Assembly: GCF_014191375.1 (NCBI RefSeq)
Contig: NZ_JACHWN010000007.1
Span: forward strand, 1-64,000
Direction: 5' to 3'
DNA from: Mesorhizobium sp. RMAD-H1
GTDB taxonomy: Bacteria; Pseudomonadota; Alphaproteobacteria; Rhizobiales; Rhizobiaceae
Length of the DNA: 64,000 bases
The notes beneath the pieces were generated by a model that saw only the letters and a program-made list of their open reading frames with translations, was not told the DNA's origin and searched no databases. Shown here piece after piece: positions 17,771 through 26,571 of the stretch. How positions within the stretch are numbered: the first letter of the stretch is position 1; every line of letters begins with the position of its first letter. The position numbers and the translations under genes were made by a program.

Positions 17771-18751
17771 TTGAACCTCTCATTTTTGTTCGTCGAGTGG
17801 CTGGGAACGCCACTGTGGATGTGGTCGAGCTTTTTCGCTCTCGTCCTTGCCATCCTGTCGTTCGACCTCGGCATTCTCCATAAGCAGAACAAGGAAATCG
17901 GTGTACGCGAGAGCGTCAAGCTCTCTGCTCTTTATATCGCGCTCGGCCTCGCCTTCGGCGGCTGGGTGTGGTGGTATCTCGGCTCCGAGGCCGGCCTTGC
18001 CTATCTGACCGGCTTCGTCGTCGAAAAGACGTTGGCGCTCGACAACGTCTTCGTCATCGCCCTGATCTTCTCCTTCTTTGCCGTGCCGCGCATCTACCAG
18101 CATCGGGTGCTCTTCTGGGGTATTCTCGGCGTCATCGTGCTGCGCGCCATCATGATCGGCGTCGGCGCGACGCTGGTCGCCGAATTCGCCTGGGTCCTTT
18201 ATATCTTCGCCGTCTTCCTGATCGTCACCGGCATCAAGATGCTGGTCATCAAGGAAACCGAGCCCGACGTCTCGAAGAACGTACTGGTCCGCTTCATGCG
18301 CAACCGGTTCAATGTCGCCGACGAGCACCACGGCGAGCGGTTTTTCGTCAAGAAGATGCATCCGGCAACGGGCAAGATGACCTGGTTCATCACACCGCTC
18401 TTCATGGCCCTTGTGATGGTGGAGGTGGCCGACGTCATCTTCGCGGTGGATTCCGTCCCCGCGATTTTCGCCATCACCACGGATCCGTTCATCGTCTACA
18501 CCTCGAATATCTTTGCGATTCTCGGCCTTCGCGCCCTCTATTTCGCCCTCGCGGCGATGATCCATCGCTTCCGATATCTGAAGCCGGCGCTCGCCATCGT
18601 CCTGATCTTCATCGGCTCGAAGATCTTCGTTGCCGATCTCATGGGCCTGGAGAAGTTCCCGGCCGCGTTTTCGCTCGGCATCACCTTCATGATCATCGCT
18701 GGCGGCGTGGTCTGGAGCCTCCTCAGGACGCGGGATCAGCAGCCCGTATGA
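17771..18751 (+). CDS. TerC/Alx family integral membrane protein
   Basis: A 326-residue inner-membrane protein with about nine hydrophobic segments. Family motifs are present: LALDNVFVIALIFSFFAVP (about 90-108), with the conserved acidic residue in the membrane; MVEVADVIFAVDSVPAIFAI (about 219-238), and TSNIFAILGLRALYFAL. TerC/Alx proteins are implicated in manganese (and tellurite) handling. The start seems to be TTG 17771, with AGGGG 9 nt upstream; no in-frame ATG is near. It follows a structured leader. A 100-residue unknown gene follows 43 bp later and may be cotranscribed. Confidence 0.9.
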   Translation: MNLSFLFVEWLGTPLWMWSSFFALVLAILSFDLGILHKQNKEIGVRESVKLSALYIALGLAFGGWVWWYLGSEAGLAYLTGFVVEKTLALDNVFVIALIFSFFAVPRIYQHRVLFWGILGVIVLRAIMIGVGATLVAEFAWVLYIFAVFLIVTGIKMLVIKETEPDVSKNVLVRFMRNRFNVADEHHGERFFVKKMHPATGKMTWFITPLFMALVMVEVADVIFAVDSVPAIFAITTDPFIVYTSNIFAILGLRALYFALAAMIHRFRYLKPALAIVLIFIGSKIFVADLMGLEKFPAAFSLGITFMIIAGGVVWSLLRTRDQQPV

Positions 18752-18794
18752 CCGGCTGCACCCAAAAACACCCAAGTTACGAAAGGAAACTGAC

Positions 18795-19097
18795 ATGATC
18801 TCGGATTTCATCGGCTGGATTTTCGCTCTCCTCGTTGTCGACCCGTTGCAGACCCAGATCCAGGAACAGGTCGAGCGCGCGAAGCTTCCCATGGAGATCG
18901 TTCGCCAGTCTCAGGCATGCCTGGTCACCCAGGGGCCGCTGCTCATCGAGCGCGCCGCAAGCGACTACGGCTGGGCGGCGGCCACCGTGGTCAATTTAGC
19001 GATAGGCCGCACGGCGCCGGCGGAGCTTCTCGATAGCAAGAACCCCCAATGCGCGGCCCTCGTCAGCGTCCTGAACGGGGCCGGCGAGGATGCGTGA
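18795..19097 (+). CDS. Conserved-looking 100-residue protein of unknown function
   Basis: Starts MISDFIGWIFALLVVDPLQT with a strong SD (GAAAGGAAA) 6-10 nt upstream. The N-terminal hydrophobic stretch (about 5-17) could be a membrane anchor or uncleaved signal. The rest is helical, with two cysteines (QACLVTQGP and NPQCAALV). Not recognised as a named family. Its position 43 bp behind terC suggests a joint envelope or metal-related role (inference). Confidence 0.65.
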   Translation: MISDFIGWIFALLVVDPLQTQIQEQVERAKLPMEIVRQSQACLVTQGPLLIERAASDYGWAAATVVNLAIGRTAPAELLDSKNPQCAALVSVLNGAGEDA

Positions 19098-19217
19098 CGG
19101 CCAGCCTGGGTGAAATGGAATGGGTGAGATATCTGATCGGGACGAGAACCGCCGCGGTTTCGCCACCGCGCGGCTCACGGAGATGCTGGAACTCCCCGGC
19201 CAAAGGGGGCCTCTCTA

Positions 19218-19383
19218 TTGCTAGAGCATTTTTTGCAGCCAGGCGGAATCACCTGACGTTCGCATAAATGCGGCAAACAAAACAGCTGGTGCGCCAGCGA
19301 ATGCGAGCGCATCCCGCTCTAAGCCCTTTATTATTAGCCTTGTCCGAAGAGTCTGCACCTTTTCGGGATCATGCTCTAAGCAA
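19218..19383. repeat. Short intergenic repeat element with terminal inverted repeats
   Basis: TAGAGCAT (19222-19229) and ATGCTCTA (19371-19378) are perfect terminal inverted repeats; TTGC (19218-19221) and GCAA (19380-19383) extend them to 12 bp with one bulged A. The inner sequence (AGAGCATTTTTTGCAGCCAGG start; TTTTCGGGATCATGCTCTA end, partly quoted) resembles, from memory, the mosaic intergenic elements of Rhizobium/Brucella relatives. The right end supplies the TAG stop of the Hsp70-like gene, and the left end supplies a TAG to a 34-codon frame starting at 19120. Confidence 0.65.
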
Positions 19384-20635
19384 AGCGTCGGGCGGCATCG
19401 AGGGCAAGCCCCAATCCCACCGATCCGAACTGGTCGGATTGGGCGATGCGGGCATTGGGAAAGCGCGATGCCACGAGTGCTCGCACCAGCGGAACCAGCG
19501 CGCCGCCGCCGGTCATGATCACGATATCGATAGCGCCGGCAGTCACTTTCGCCCCAAACAGCGCATCATCGATCGCCATGGCGATCTTCGCGGCCAGTTC
19601 AGCGCTCGCCGCTTCAAATGCCTCACGATCGACCGGCACCGCCAGAGACAGGCCAGGCTCGGCGAGACGAATCACCGTCTCGTATGTATCCGTCAGCTCA
19701 ATCTTGGCCTTCTCCACCTGGGCCGCTAGCCGGTGGCCGGAGCGATAACTCAGCAGATGTTGGAATCGTGCCAGCTTTTCCGGTTCCGCTGCCTCCCGCG
19801 CCAACGACTGGATGTCGCGCAGGTTCTTCGCGGTGTAGAGCTGGTTGATCCTATGCCAGGTGGCCATGTCGTTGAAATACCAGACCGGCAGATGACGCTT
19901 GCCGTCGCGCGTCTTCGTGCCGAGCCCCATATGCGGCATTACCTCTGCAATATTGAGGCAGCGGTCGAAATCGGTTCCGCCGACATGTACGCCCGAGGTA
20001 CTCAGAATGTCCCCACGGCGGTCGGTCGCGCGCGAGCGCTCAGGCGAGAGCCGCAGAACCGAGAAATCGGACGTGCCGCCGCCGATATCGACCACCAGCG
20101 CGAGCGCTTCCTCGTTGAACGTGCGCTCGAAATGAAGCGCTGCCGCGACCGGCTCGAACTGGAATTCGATGTGACGGAAACCCTCCGCGCGCGCGGCGGC
20201 CTCAAGCTGATCCTGCGCGGCGCGATCGGCAGTTTCGTCGCCATCGATGAAGAATACGGGCCGGCCCAGCACGACGTGATCCGGCATGCCGCCTGCATGC
20301 TGTTCGAGGCGCGCCTTCAAGTGCCGGAGAAAACGGCCGATCAGATCCTGAAAGGTTATGCGCTCACGGCCGACCACCGTTGTTTCCTCCATCAGGCTGG
20401 TGCCAAGGATCGACTTCAATGCTCGCATGAAGCGCCCTTCCGCACCGTCCATATATTCATGAACGGCCGATCGGCCAAAATGAACGCTACCATCCTCAAG
20501 GCTGAAGAAGAGCGCGGACGGAATGGTAACGTGATCCCCCTCGAGGGGGATCAGGAACGGGTCGCTGCCTTTTACGCAAAGGCCGACTGTGGAGTTGGTG
20601 GTGCCAAAATCGACACCACAATGGAAACGGCTCAT
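19376..20635 (-). CDS. Hsp70 family protein (YegD-like actin-fold ATPase)
   Basis: 419 residues with the Hsp70/actin ATPase fold only. Phosphate-1 loop VDFGTTNSTVGL (about 7-18), connecting region EPVAAALHFE (about 163), phosphate-2 VVDIGGGTSDFSVLRL (about 183-198) and adenosine loop VIMTGGGALVPLVRAL near residue 385 are all present. The substrate-binding domain of DnaK is missing, as in E. coli YegD. Start at ATG 20635, where MSRFHCGVDFGTT begins; five residues could precede it. The stop codon TAG lies in the end of the adjacent repeat element, so the natural C-terminus may have been altered by its insertion. Confidence 0.88.
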   Translation of the reverse strand: MSRFHCGVDFGTTNSTVGLCVKGSDPFLIPLEGDHVTIPSALFFSLEDGSVHFGRSAVHEYMDGAEGRFMRALKSILGTSLMEETTVVGRERITFQDLIGRFLRHLKARLEQHAGGMPDHVVLGRPVFFIDGDETADRAAQDQLEAAARAEGFRHIEFQFEPVAAALHFERTFNEEALALVVDIGGGTSDFSVLRLSPERSRATDRRGDILSTSGVHVGGTDFDRCLNIAEVMPHMGLGTKTRDGKRHLPVWYFNDMATWHRINQLYTAKNLRDIQSLAREAAEPEKLARFQHLLSYRSGHRLAAQVEKAKIELTDTYETVIRLAEPGLSLAVPVDREAFEAASAELAAKIAMAIDDALFGAKVTAGAIDIVIMTGGGALVPLVRALVASRFPNARIAQSDQFGSVGLGLALDAARRFA

Positions 20636-20925
20636 GGAAACGGCTCGCAAAGGGAAATGGCGGGCGCAATCGCGCGCCGCGAATGATTGGGAGCGCGTCT
20701 GTAGCTCATTGCAGGCAGGTTGGAAACCCTTTCACGGGGTTCCGTTTTCACGGTTGCGCGCGCACCCGACGCCTTATCGCCATGTATCCTGTCCCATCTC
20801 ATGACCGCTGATGCAGATCAGGCAGTGCCGTCGGCGCGGTGCTGCTCCGAGCGCTGGGAGCATTCTTCAGCGCGCCACGTTTCCGCATCGGCCTGCGGCT
20901 CATACATTGGCGTCCTGACGAGCGT

Positions 20926-22218
20926 TCACTGATAGCCGAACAGGCGCGGCAGGAAGAGCACCGTTTCCGGAAAGAAGATCATGACCAGAAGCGCTAAGAT
21001 CAGAACGGCGAGGAACGCCCATATCTCCCGGATGATCGCGCCGAGCGGTATGCCCGTCACCGCATTGATGACGAAAAGCAGCACGCCATAGGGCGGCGTC
21101 ACCAACCCGATCATGATATTAACGACGAGAACCACGCCGAGATGAATGGGATCGATGCCCAGCTGGCGGGCCGCCGGCAGGAAGAGCGGCACCACGACGA
21201 GCAGCAGCGTCGCGGCGTCGAACAGGCAGCCGAGAGCCAGGAAGATGATGTTGATGCCGATCAGGAACAGGATCGGCGACATTTCCAGGCCGTTCAGCTT
21301 CTCGGCGACGAGGCCGGGAATGTTCTCGCTGGCGACGACGTAATTCAGCACCAGAGCTGAGGCGATGATCATGCCGACGACCGATGTGGAACGTGCTGAA
21401 TCGAGCACCATGCGGTAAAACTCGCGCAGGCTCAGCGAGCGATAGAGAAGCGCCGCCAGAAGAAGCGCATAAGCGGCTGCGATCGCGGCTGCTTCCGTCG
21501 GGGTGGTGGCGCCGCCATAGATGCCGGCGAGCAGGATCACCGGCATCAGGAGCGCGGGAAAAGCGCGAGCCGTGGTCCTCGGCATTTCCTTGAGCGGCAC
21601 GGCCTTATCCGCCGGGAAGCCGCGTTTGACCGCCATATACCAGTTGAGCGCCATCAGGCAGACCGCAATGATAAGGCCGGGGATGATGCCACCGAGGAAG
21701 AGATAGCCCACCGACGAGCCGGAGATCAGCGCGTAGAGGACCATGGGGATCGACGGCGGGACGATCGGCCCGATGACCGCCGAAGCTGCGGTGAGGGCTG
21801 CCGCATAGCCGGCCGGATAACGATCGTTCTTGCGCATCATGTCGATGATCACCCGCCCGATGCCGGCGGCGTCCGCAATGGCCGAGCCGGACATGCCGGA
21901 GAAGATGAGGCTCGCCACGACATTGACCTGGCCAAGGCCGCCGCGGAAGCGGCCGACCAGCGCCACGCAGAAGGCAAGCAGCCGGTCGCTGATGCTGCCG
22001 GCATTCATGAAATTGGCGGCAAGGATGAACAGCGGAACGGCAAGTAGCACGAAGGAATCGAACAGACCGTTGAGGCTCTGCTCGGCGACAAGTGCCACAT
22101 CCTGACCGGTGGCGAAGAGATAGGCGATCGCCGCCGCGAACATGGCGAAGGCGATTGGCACATTGGCGCCGGCGAGAATGAAGAAGCCCGCGAGCGCGAC
22201 GAGAAAAGCAGTGCTCAT
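20926..22218 (-). CDS. dctM: TRAP transporter large permease subunit (DctM family)
   Basis: A 430-residue inner-membrane protein with 12 or more predicted helices. It begins FLVALAGFFILAGANVPIAF and has the DctM signatures GLGQVNVVASLIFSGMSGSAIADAAG (quoted here as GLGQVNVVASL and FSGMSGSAIADAAGIG) and VIGPIVPPSIPMVLYAL. It is the sodium/solute-translocating subunit of a tripartite ATP-independent importer. It overlaps dctQ by ATGA (22215-22218). It is the last gene of dctP-dctQ-dctM. Confidence 0.93.
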   Translation of the reverse strand: MSTAFLVALAGFFILAGANVPIAFAMFAAAIAYLFATGQDVALVAEQSLNGLFDSFVLLAVPLFILAANFMNAGSISDRLLAFCVALVGRFRGGLGQVNVVASLIFSGMSGSAIADAAGIGRVIIDMMRKNDRYPAGYAAALTAASAVIGPIVPPSIPMVLYALISGSSVGYLFLGGIIPGLIIAVCLMALNWYMAVKRGFPADKAVPLKEMPRTTARAFPALLMPVILLAGIYGGATTPTEAAAIAAAYALLLAALLYRSLSLREFYRMVLDSARSTSVVGMIIASALVLNYVVASENIPGLVAEKLNGLEMSPILFLIGINIIFLALGCLFDAATLLLVVVPLFLPAARQLGIDPIHLGVVLVVNIMIGLVTPPYGVLLFVINAVTGIPLGAIIREIWAFLAVLILALLVMIFFPETVLFLPRLFGYQ

Positions 22219-22706
22219 AGGGCCTCCGGAGTATGCGACGGGCTTTCGTTCCGGCCACGAATGGCGCGGTAGAGCGCCAGCACCGAGCGGATGACGACGG
22301 CAGCAGCGAAAACCGGAAAGATGGAATAGATAATATCGAAACGGATGCGCGTGACCGGCGTCGAATCGATCTTCATGAAGCTGATATAATCAACGATGGC
22401 GGGAAGCGCGCTGGCGAATGCCAGCCCCAATATGACATGACCGATGATGGTGAGTACACGGCGCGCGACCGGGCTCACCGCATCGCTCAGCATAGAGAAG
22501 CTGACATGTTCGCTTTCATCGAGAAGGAAGGCTGATGTCCAGAAGACGGTCCAGATATAGAGGATGACGCATGCCTCGGACGTCCAGCCGAGCGGCTGGT
22601 TGACGACATAGCGCATGAATATCTGGAGGAGGAAGGCGGCGAACATGGCCGTGAGCAGCGCCACGGCCACGATCTCGGCGAGCTTGCGCGCCTTGGACAG
22701 CATCAT
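22215..22706 (-). CDS. dctQ: TRAP transporter small permease subunit (DctQ family)
   Basis: A 163-residue protein with four hydrophobic helices and the DctQ pattern QIFMRYVVNQPLGWTSEACV (about 28-47), in which the R-Y-V and W-x-E-E-like positions are conserved. It partners DctM. It starts 7 nt after the dctP stop and its stop overlaps the dctM start, so all three are cotranslated. Confidence 0.9.
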   Translation of the reverse strand: MMLSKARKLAEIVAVALLTAMFAAFLLQIFMRYVVNQPLGWTSEACVILYIWTVFWTSAFLLDESEHVSFSMLSDAVSPVARRVLTIIGHVILGLAFASALPAIVDYISFMKIDSTPVTRIRFDIIYSIFPVFAAAVVIRSVLALYRAIRGRNESPSHTPEAL

Positions 22707-22712
22707 CCGGCC

Positions 22713-23708
22713 TTACTTGACGGCGTTGATCTTGTCGACGATGCCCTCAGGCCAGCTCTTGGCGAACTCGGAGTCCTGATAGGCCTTCTGCACCCGCTCG
22801 CGGAATGCCTCGCGGTTGGGTTCATAGACGGAGAGCCCCTCGCCCTTGAAGAACTCGACCAGCTCCGCCTCATCCCTGATGCGGTTTTCGTCATTATAGG
22901 CGATTGCCTTCTGCGCCGCCTCAGTGACTTTCGCCTTCTGGTCGTCGGAGAGCTTGTCCCAGCTCTTCTTTGATATCGACAGGAAGATGGCGTCGACCAG
23001 ATGGTTGGTCAGCACGATCTGCTTGGTAACTTCATAGAACTTCGCCGCCTTGTCGGTGGGCAGCGGATTGTCCTGGCCGTCGACGACACCGGTCTGCAGC
23101 GCGGTGTAGATTTCGCCGAAGGCAATCGACACGGGGCTCGCACCGAGTGCGGAACCCAGGAACTGCCAGGCATCGGAGCCCGGCATGCGCAGCTTCACAC
23201 CCTTCAGATCGTCCGGGGTTTCGATCTTCTTGTCGCCGCGCAGATTGAGCTGGCGCGTGCCAAGATAGCCGACGTCGAGAATCTTGATGCCCATCTGATC
23301 CTCGACCAGGCGATAGAATTCCTTGCCGATCTCGCCACGGAACACCTTCTTCTGGTGTTCGGGATCGCGGATCAGATAACCGGCGGTGAAGACCGACCAT
23401 TCGGGAATCTGCTTGGCAATATCCTGTGCGGAAATCATCGCCATGTCGAGATTGCCGCGCTGCATGGCCGCCGGCTCTGTGCCCTGCTTGAAGAGCGTCG
23501 CATTCAGGTGGATTTCGACGTCGAACTGGCCAGGCGCGAGCTTTTCCAGCTCATCCTTGAAGACCGGCAGCATCTTGGCGTGCCAGTCGGACTCGATGGC
23601 GGGCGTCGAGATGCGCAGCTTGATCTGATCAGCGGCAAAGGCGGGCATGGCACCCGCCATGAATGCGCTTGCGGCGGCAATCAGCGCGGTGCGTCTGGTT
23701 ATCTTCAT
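22713..23708 (-). CDS. dctP: TRAP transporter substrate-binding protein (DctP/SiaP-like)
   Basis: A 331-residue periplasmic binding protein with signal peptide (MKITRRTALIAAASAFMAGA, cleavage AFA-AD). It has the DctP signatures DDLKGVKLRMPGSDAW (the arginine that binds the ligand carboxylate is in LRMP) and IAFGEIYTALQTGVVDGQDN, close to sialic-acid/sugar-acid binders. Start 23708 fits GGGAGGAA 5 nt upstream better than the adjacent ATG 23711. The linked DHDPS-family enzyme suggests a 2-keto-3-deoxy acid, sialic acid or related carboxylate substrate (inference). Confidence 0.92.
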   Translation of the reverse strand: MKITRRTALIAAASAFMAGAMPAFAADQIKLRISTPAIESDWHAKMLPVFKDELEKLAPGQFDVEIHLNATLFKQGTEPAAMQRGNLDMAMISAQDIAKQIPEWSVFTAGYLIRDPEHQKKVFRGEIGKEFYRLVEDQMGIKILDVGYLGTRQLNLRGDKKIETPDDLKGVKLRMPGSDAWQFLGSALGASPVSIAFGEIYTALQTGVVDGQDNPLPTDKAAKFYEVTKQIVLTNHLVDAIFLSISKKSWDKLSDDQKAKVTEAAQKAIAYNDENRIRDEAELVEFFKGEGLSVYEPNREAFRERVQKAYQDSEFAKSWPEGIVDKINAVK

Positions 23709-23789
23709 CATTTCCTCCCTGAATGTTTCCAACCCATATACAGAACCGGCAAAGGGACTCCCACCCGAGATGACGGCCATTCATAATTT

Positions 23790-23839
23790 ATGTTACACGG
23801 CATTCTCCCTCTTGCAACACAAAAAACACGCAGTAACAT
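23790..23839. promoter_or_regulatory. Inverted repeat in the dctP/aldolase divergent promoter region
   Basis: ATGTTAC (23790-23796) and GTAACAT (23833-23839) form a 7-bp inverted repeat 43 bp apart (start to start) within the 160-bp spacer between dctP (-) and the DHDPS-family gene (+). The half-sites could be bound by the GntR regulator encoded at 24780 to control both directions. This is a pattern-based inference. Confidence 0.4.
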
Positions 23840-23868
23840 GTCAGTTGTAAATCAACAGGAACCGCAAC

Positions 23869-24756
23869 GTGACCGCACTTGAGAGATTCGGCCTTTCCGT
23901 CGCCCTGGCGACCCCCTTCAACCGCGATGGAAGCATCGATCTTGTCAAGCTGGGCGAACATGCAGCCAGCAGCATCGAAGGCGGCTGCGACAGCGTCACG
24001 GTCTTCGGCACCACCGGCGAAGGCGCGTCAATCAGCGCCGCCGAACGCCCCCAGGTGCTCGATTATATCGGCCGCAGCGCGGTCAAGCCTGAACGGGTGG
24101 TCATCTGCATCGCCGCAACGGCGGTGGACGATGCGGTGCGGCAATGCCGCGAGGCGCTCGATTTCGGCTGCAAAGCGCTGCTCCTGCCGCCGCCCTTCTA
24201 TTTCAAGGGCGTCAGCGACGACGGTGTCTTCGGCTGGTATGCCAGCCTTCTCGAAAGGATCGGACCGGATGCCCGCGACGCCATTCTCTACAACATCCCT
24301 TCCGTCACCTCTGTGACGGTATCGCACGATGTGCTGGCGCGGCTACGCGCGGCCTTTGGCGGTGTGATCGCGGGTGTGAAGGATTCGGGCGGTGATTGGA
24401 GCTATACGGAAAAGCTGCTCGATGCGCATAGCGATATTGCCATTCTGGTCGGCGACGAGCGCCATCTCGCCGCCGCGGTCCGGCGCGGCGGCCAGGGCGC
24501 AATCTCCGGTATTGCCAATCTTTTCCCGGCGGAGTTGCGGGGGGGTGCCATAGACGGCCGCGACGATCCACGCATCAACGCGCTTGTCGAACTGGTCTTG
24601 CGCTATCCCGTGGTTCCGGCCATCAAGGTGCTGATGGCCCATATGTCGGGTCATGCAGAGTGGTCGAGCGTGCGGGCGCCGCTGATCGACGCAAACGGCG
24701 CGGCCGACACGCTGGTCAAGAGCCTGCAGGCCATCATGGCGCGAAACGCCGCCTGA
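23869..24756 (+). CDS. Dihydrodipicolinate synthase/N-acetylneuraminate lyase family protein
   Basis: A 295-residue TIM-barrel class I aldolase/dehydratase. It has FGTTGEGASIS (about 44-54, carboxylate-binding loop), the proton-relay tyrosine in LYNIPSVT (about 138-145) and the Schiff-base lysine in IAGVKDSGGDW (Lys about 167). It is unlikely to be DapA itself, given its context with a TRAP importer and a GntR regulator; sugar-acid or sialic-acid degradation, or hydroxyproline degradation, fit better. Starts with GTG 23869. The GntR gene follows 23 bp after the stop. Confidence 0.88.
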   Translation: MTALERFGLSVALATPFNRDGSIDLVKLGEHAASSIEGGCDSVTVFGTTGEGASISAAERPQVLDYIGRSAVKPERVVICIAATAVDDAVRQCREALDFGCKALLLPPPFYFKGVSDDGVFGWYASLLERIGPDARDAILYNIPSVTSVTVSHDVLARLRAAFGGVIAGVKDSGGDWSYTEKLLDAHSDIAILVGDERHLAAAVRRGGQGAISGIANLFPAELRGGAIDGRDDPRINALVELVLRYPVVPAIKVLMAHMSGHAEWSSVRAPLIDANGAADTLVKSLQAIMARNAA

Positions 24757-24779
24757 TCAGAGGAAAGCGAGGAGCTGGC

Positions 24780-25442
24780 ATGCGCAACGACGAGGGGTCC
24801 ACCAAACAGCGCGACCAGGCGTATCGTTCGTTCACGCGCCATCTCCTGGCGAGCGACATCCGCCCGGGCCAGTTCGTCTCCCAGCGCGAGCTCGTCGCGC
24901 TGACGCAGATGCCGCTCGGCGCTATCCGCGAACTGGTGCCGCGGCTCGAGGCGGAAGGGTTGATCACTACCATCCCGCAGCGCGGCATGCAGATCGCGCC
25001 GATCGACTTCAGCCTCGTACGCGACGCTTATCAGTTCCGGCTGATCCTGGAGAAGGAAGCTGTCCGGCATTTCACCGCGACAGCCAGCGACGAGGCCATT
25101 GCCGCGATCCGGGACAGCCATGAGGCCATCCTCAAGCGGGTCGAAACGGAAGGCACGACGGCGGATATCGTCGGCGACGCCCAGAGTGTCGACTGGGGCT
25201 TCCACGACATATTGATCGAATCGCTTGGCAATGAGATCGTCACCAACACTTACCGGGTCAATTCGCTGAAGATCCGCCTCATCCGCCAGGAACTGATCCG
25301 GATCGACGGTCATGTCGTGCCGGTGATGCATGAACATCTCGGCATCATCGCCGAGATCGAAAAGCGCCACGCGGATGCCGCTGCCGTCGCGCTGGAGCGC
25401 CACATCATCGGCGCACGGCAGCGCGCCCTCGGCATGCCCTGA
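24780..25442 (+). CDS. GntR family (FCD subfamily) transcriptional regulator
   Basis: A 220-residue regulator. The winged helix (about 8-75) shows LVALTQMPLGAIRELVPRLE and GLITTIPQRGMQI; the C-terminal FCD all-helical ligand-binding domain (about 85-215) shows DAYQFRLILEKEAVRHF and ends HEHLGIIAEIEKRHADAAAV, where the FCD metal-site histidines usually lie. ATG 24780 has GAGGAG upstream. It is cotranscribed with the DHDPS-family gene and probably represses it and the divergent TRAP operon. Confidence 0.9.
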   Translation: MRNDEGSTKQRDQAYRSFTRHLLASDIRPGQFVSQRELVALTQMPLGAIRELVPRLEAEGLITTIPQRGMQIAPIDFSLVRDAYQFRLILEKEAVRHFTATASDEAIAAIRDSHEAILKRVETEGTTADIVGDAQSVDWGFHDILIESLGNEIVTNTYRVNSLKIRLIRQELIRIDGHVVPVMHEHLGIIAEIEKRHADAAAVALERHIIGARQRALGMP

Positions 25443-25640
25443 GCAATCTGCAAAGCTGCCCCATCCCTCCTGCTCCCCTCCGATCTGTTGCGGGTTGCAG
25501 TTTCAGGAGAGGCAACACCGTGAGACGCATGCATTTCGGCTTGCGATGTGAGATCGTTCGAACATACGGGGACTTTTTATGTTCAAGCGCAGATTAGCGA
25601 TGCTTTCTTTCGGCGAAAGCTGCTGGAGCTGCGCGGAACA

Positions 25641-25666
25641 GCAAAGAGACGGCCATTGGCCGTCCC
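25641..25666 (-). terminator. Intrinsic terminator of the DUF1236 gene
   Basis: Read on the minus strand, GACGGCCA and TGGCCGTC (25648-25664) form an 8-bp GC-rich hairpin followed by TCTTTGC. It lies 30 bp beyond the stop of the DUF1236 gene at 25694. Confidence 0.6.
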
Positions 25667-25693
25667 TTATCTATCCAAGGCAGTTATTGGAGG

Positions 25694-26467
25694 TCAGGCG
25701 ATGACAAGGACGATCTCCAACGTATCGGGATCGACGATGACAATCCTGCCGTCCGCCAGCAGGAAATAGCGATAGTCCTCATATCTTGGGACCACCTTGA
25801 TGATGCGCGGAGGAAGCGGCTGCAGCTCAACCGTCTGCGGAATCTTGACGCCTACGTTGACATCGAAGTCCACGTCACGCACCGGCTCGACTTTCGTTTC
25901 CGTGATGACCTGCTTGATCTCCGTCTGCTGCTCCGTTGTCACATTGACGCTGCCGGTGGTTTCGGTTGAAGGCTCACTTTCCATTTCAACCGCCTTGTTA
26001 TCGGGGGTCTCCTCCCGGGTACCAGCCGTACCTCCGTCCTGCGTGTCGGTTGGGTCGGTCGTCTTTTGTCGGGTGACCCCTTGCTGACCGCTATCCTGTT
26101 CCTCCGGTGTCTCAGCCCTGTCTTCGCTCTGCTGATCATCCCGCTTTAATTGTCGGGTGCCAGTCGAATCCTCGGTCTGTTGATCTGTTTTCAGACGCTG
26201 GCTATTGGTGCCTTCGTCCGCCGAGCCCTGCGTCTGCCGATCAGGCTGTTGCCCTTCCTTCAAGGGAGCGGCGCCGGCCTGCCCTTCTGTCTGCTGACCG
26301 GTTGTGGCGGCCCCTTGCTCTCCGGAGCTGCTTTCCGCCGGCTTCTGCATTTGGCCTTCACTTTGCTGGCTAAGATTCTTTTTCGGCATTTCGGTTTGGG
26401 CAAAGCTCACACCGGGCGCTACTCCGAGAGCGAGGATGACCGCACTTTTCAACATGATGTTTTTCAT
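25694..26467 (-). CDS. DUF1236 domain protein with Gln/Thr/Glu-rich repeat region
   Basis: A 257-residue secreted protein with signal peptide (MKNIMLKSAVILALGVAPGV, cleavage SFA-QT). Residues 25-165 are low complexity and highly polar, built on a loose QQTEG/QQTED/QQSED motif repeated at about 15-25 residue intervals. The C-terminal 80 residues (IPQTVELQPLPPRIIKVVPR, YRYFLLADGRIVIVDPDTLE) are the DUF1236 domain of alphaproteobacterial periplasmic proteins. Function unknown. A second, shorter DUF1236 protein is encoded just upstream; together they suggest an envelope or stress role. Confidence 0.8.
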   Translation of the reverse strand: MKNIMLKSAVILALGVAPGVSFAQTEMPKKNLSQQSEGQMQKPAESSSGEQGAATTGQQTEGQAGAAPLKEGQQPDRQTQGSADEGTNSQRLKTDQQTEDSTGTRQLKRDDQQSEDRAETPEEQDSGQQGVTRQKTTDPTDTQDGGTAGTREETPDNKAVEMESEPSTETTGSVNVTTEQQTEIKQVITETKVEPVRDVDFDVNVGVKIPQTVELQPLPPRIIKVVPRYEDYRYFLLADGRIVIVDPDTLEIVLVIA

Positions 26468-26571
26468 CGGGATATCTCCTGTTGTTTCGCCCCCGCTCGA
26501 GCGATGAGACGCGTTCTGCCGTTCACGGTCAGCCAAAGCCGGAAGAACGGCGATGTTCTCCCGGCATCTGG

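Noticed and set aside
17641..17771. yybP-ykoY manganese riboswitch before terC
   Set aside because: The gene type invites it, but the conserved GGGGAGUAG-like and CCGAAA-like loop sequences are not visible; reported instead as an unclassified structured leader.
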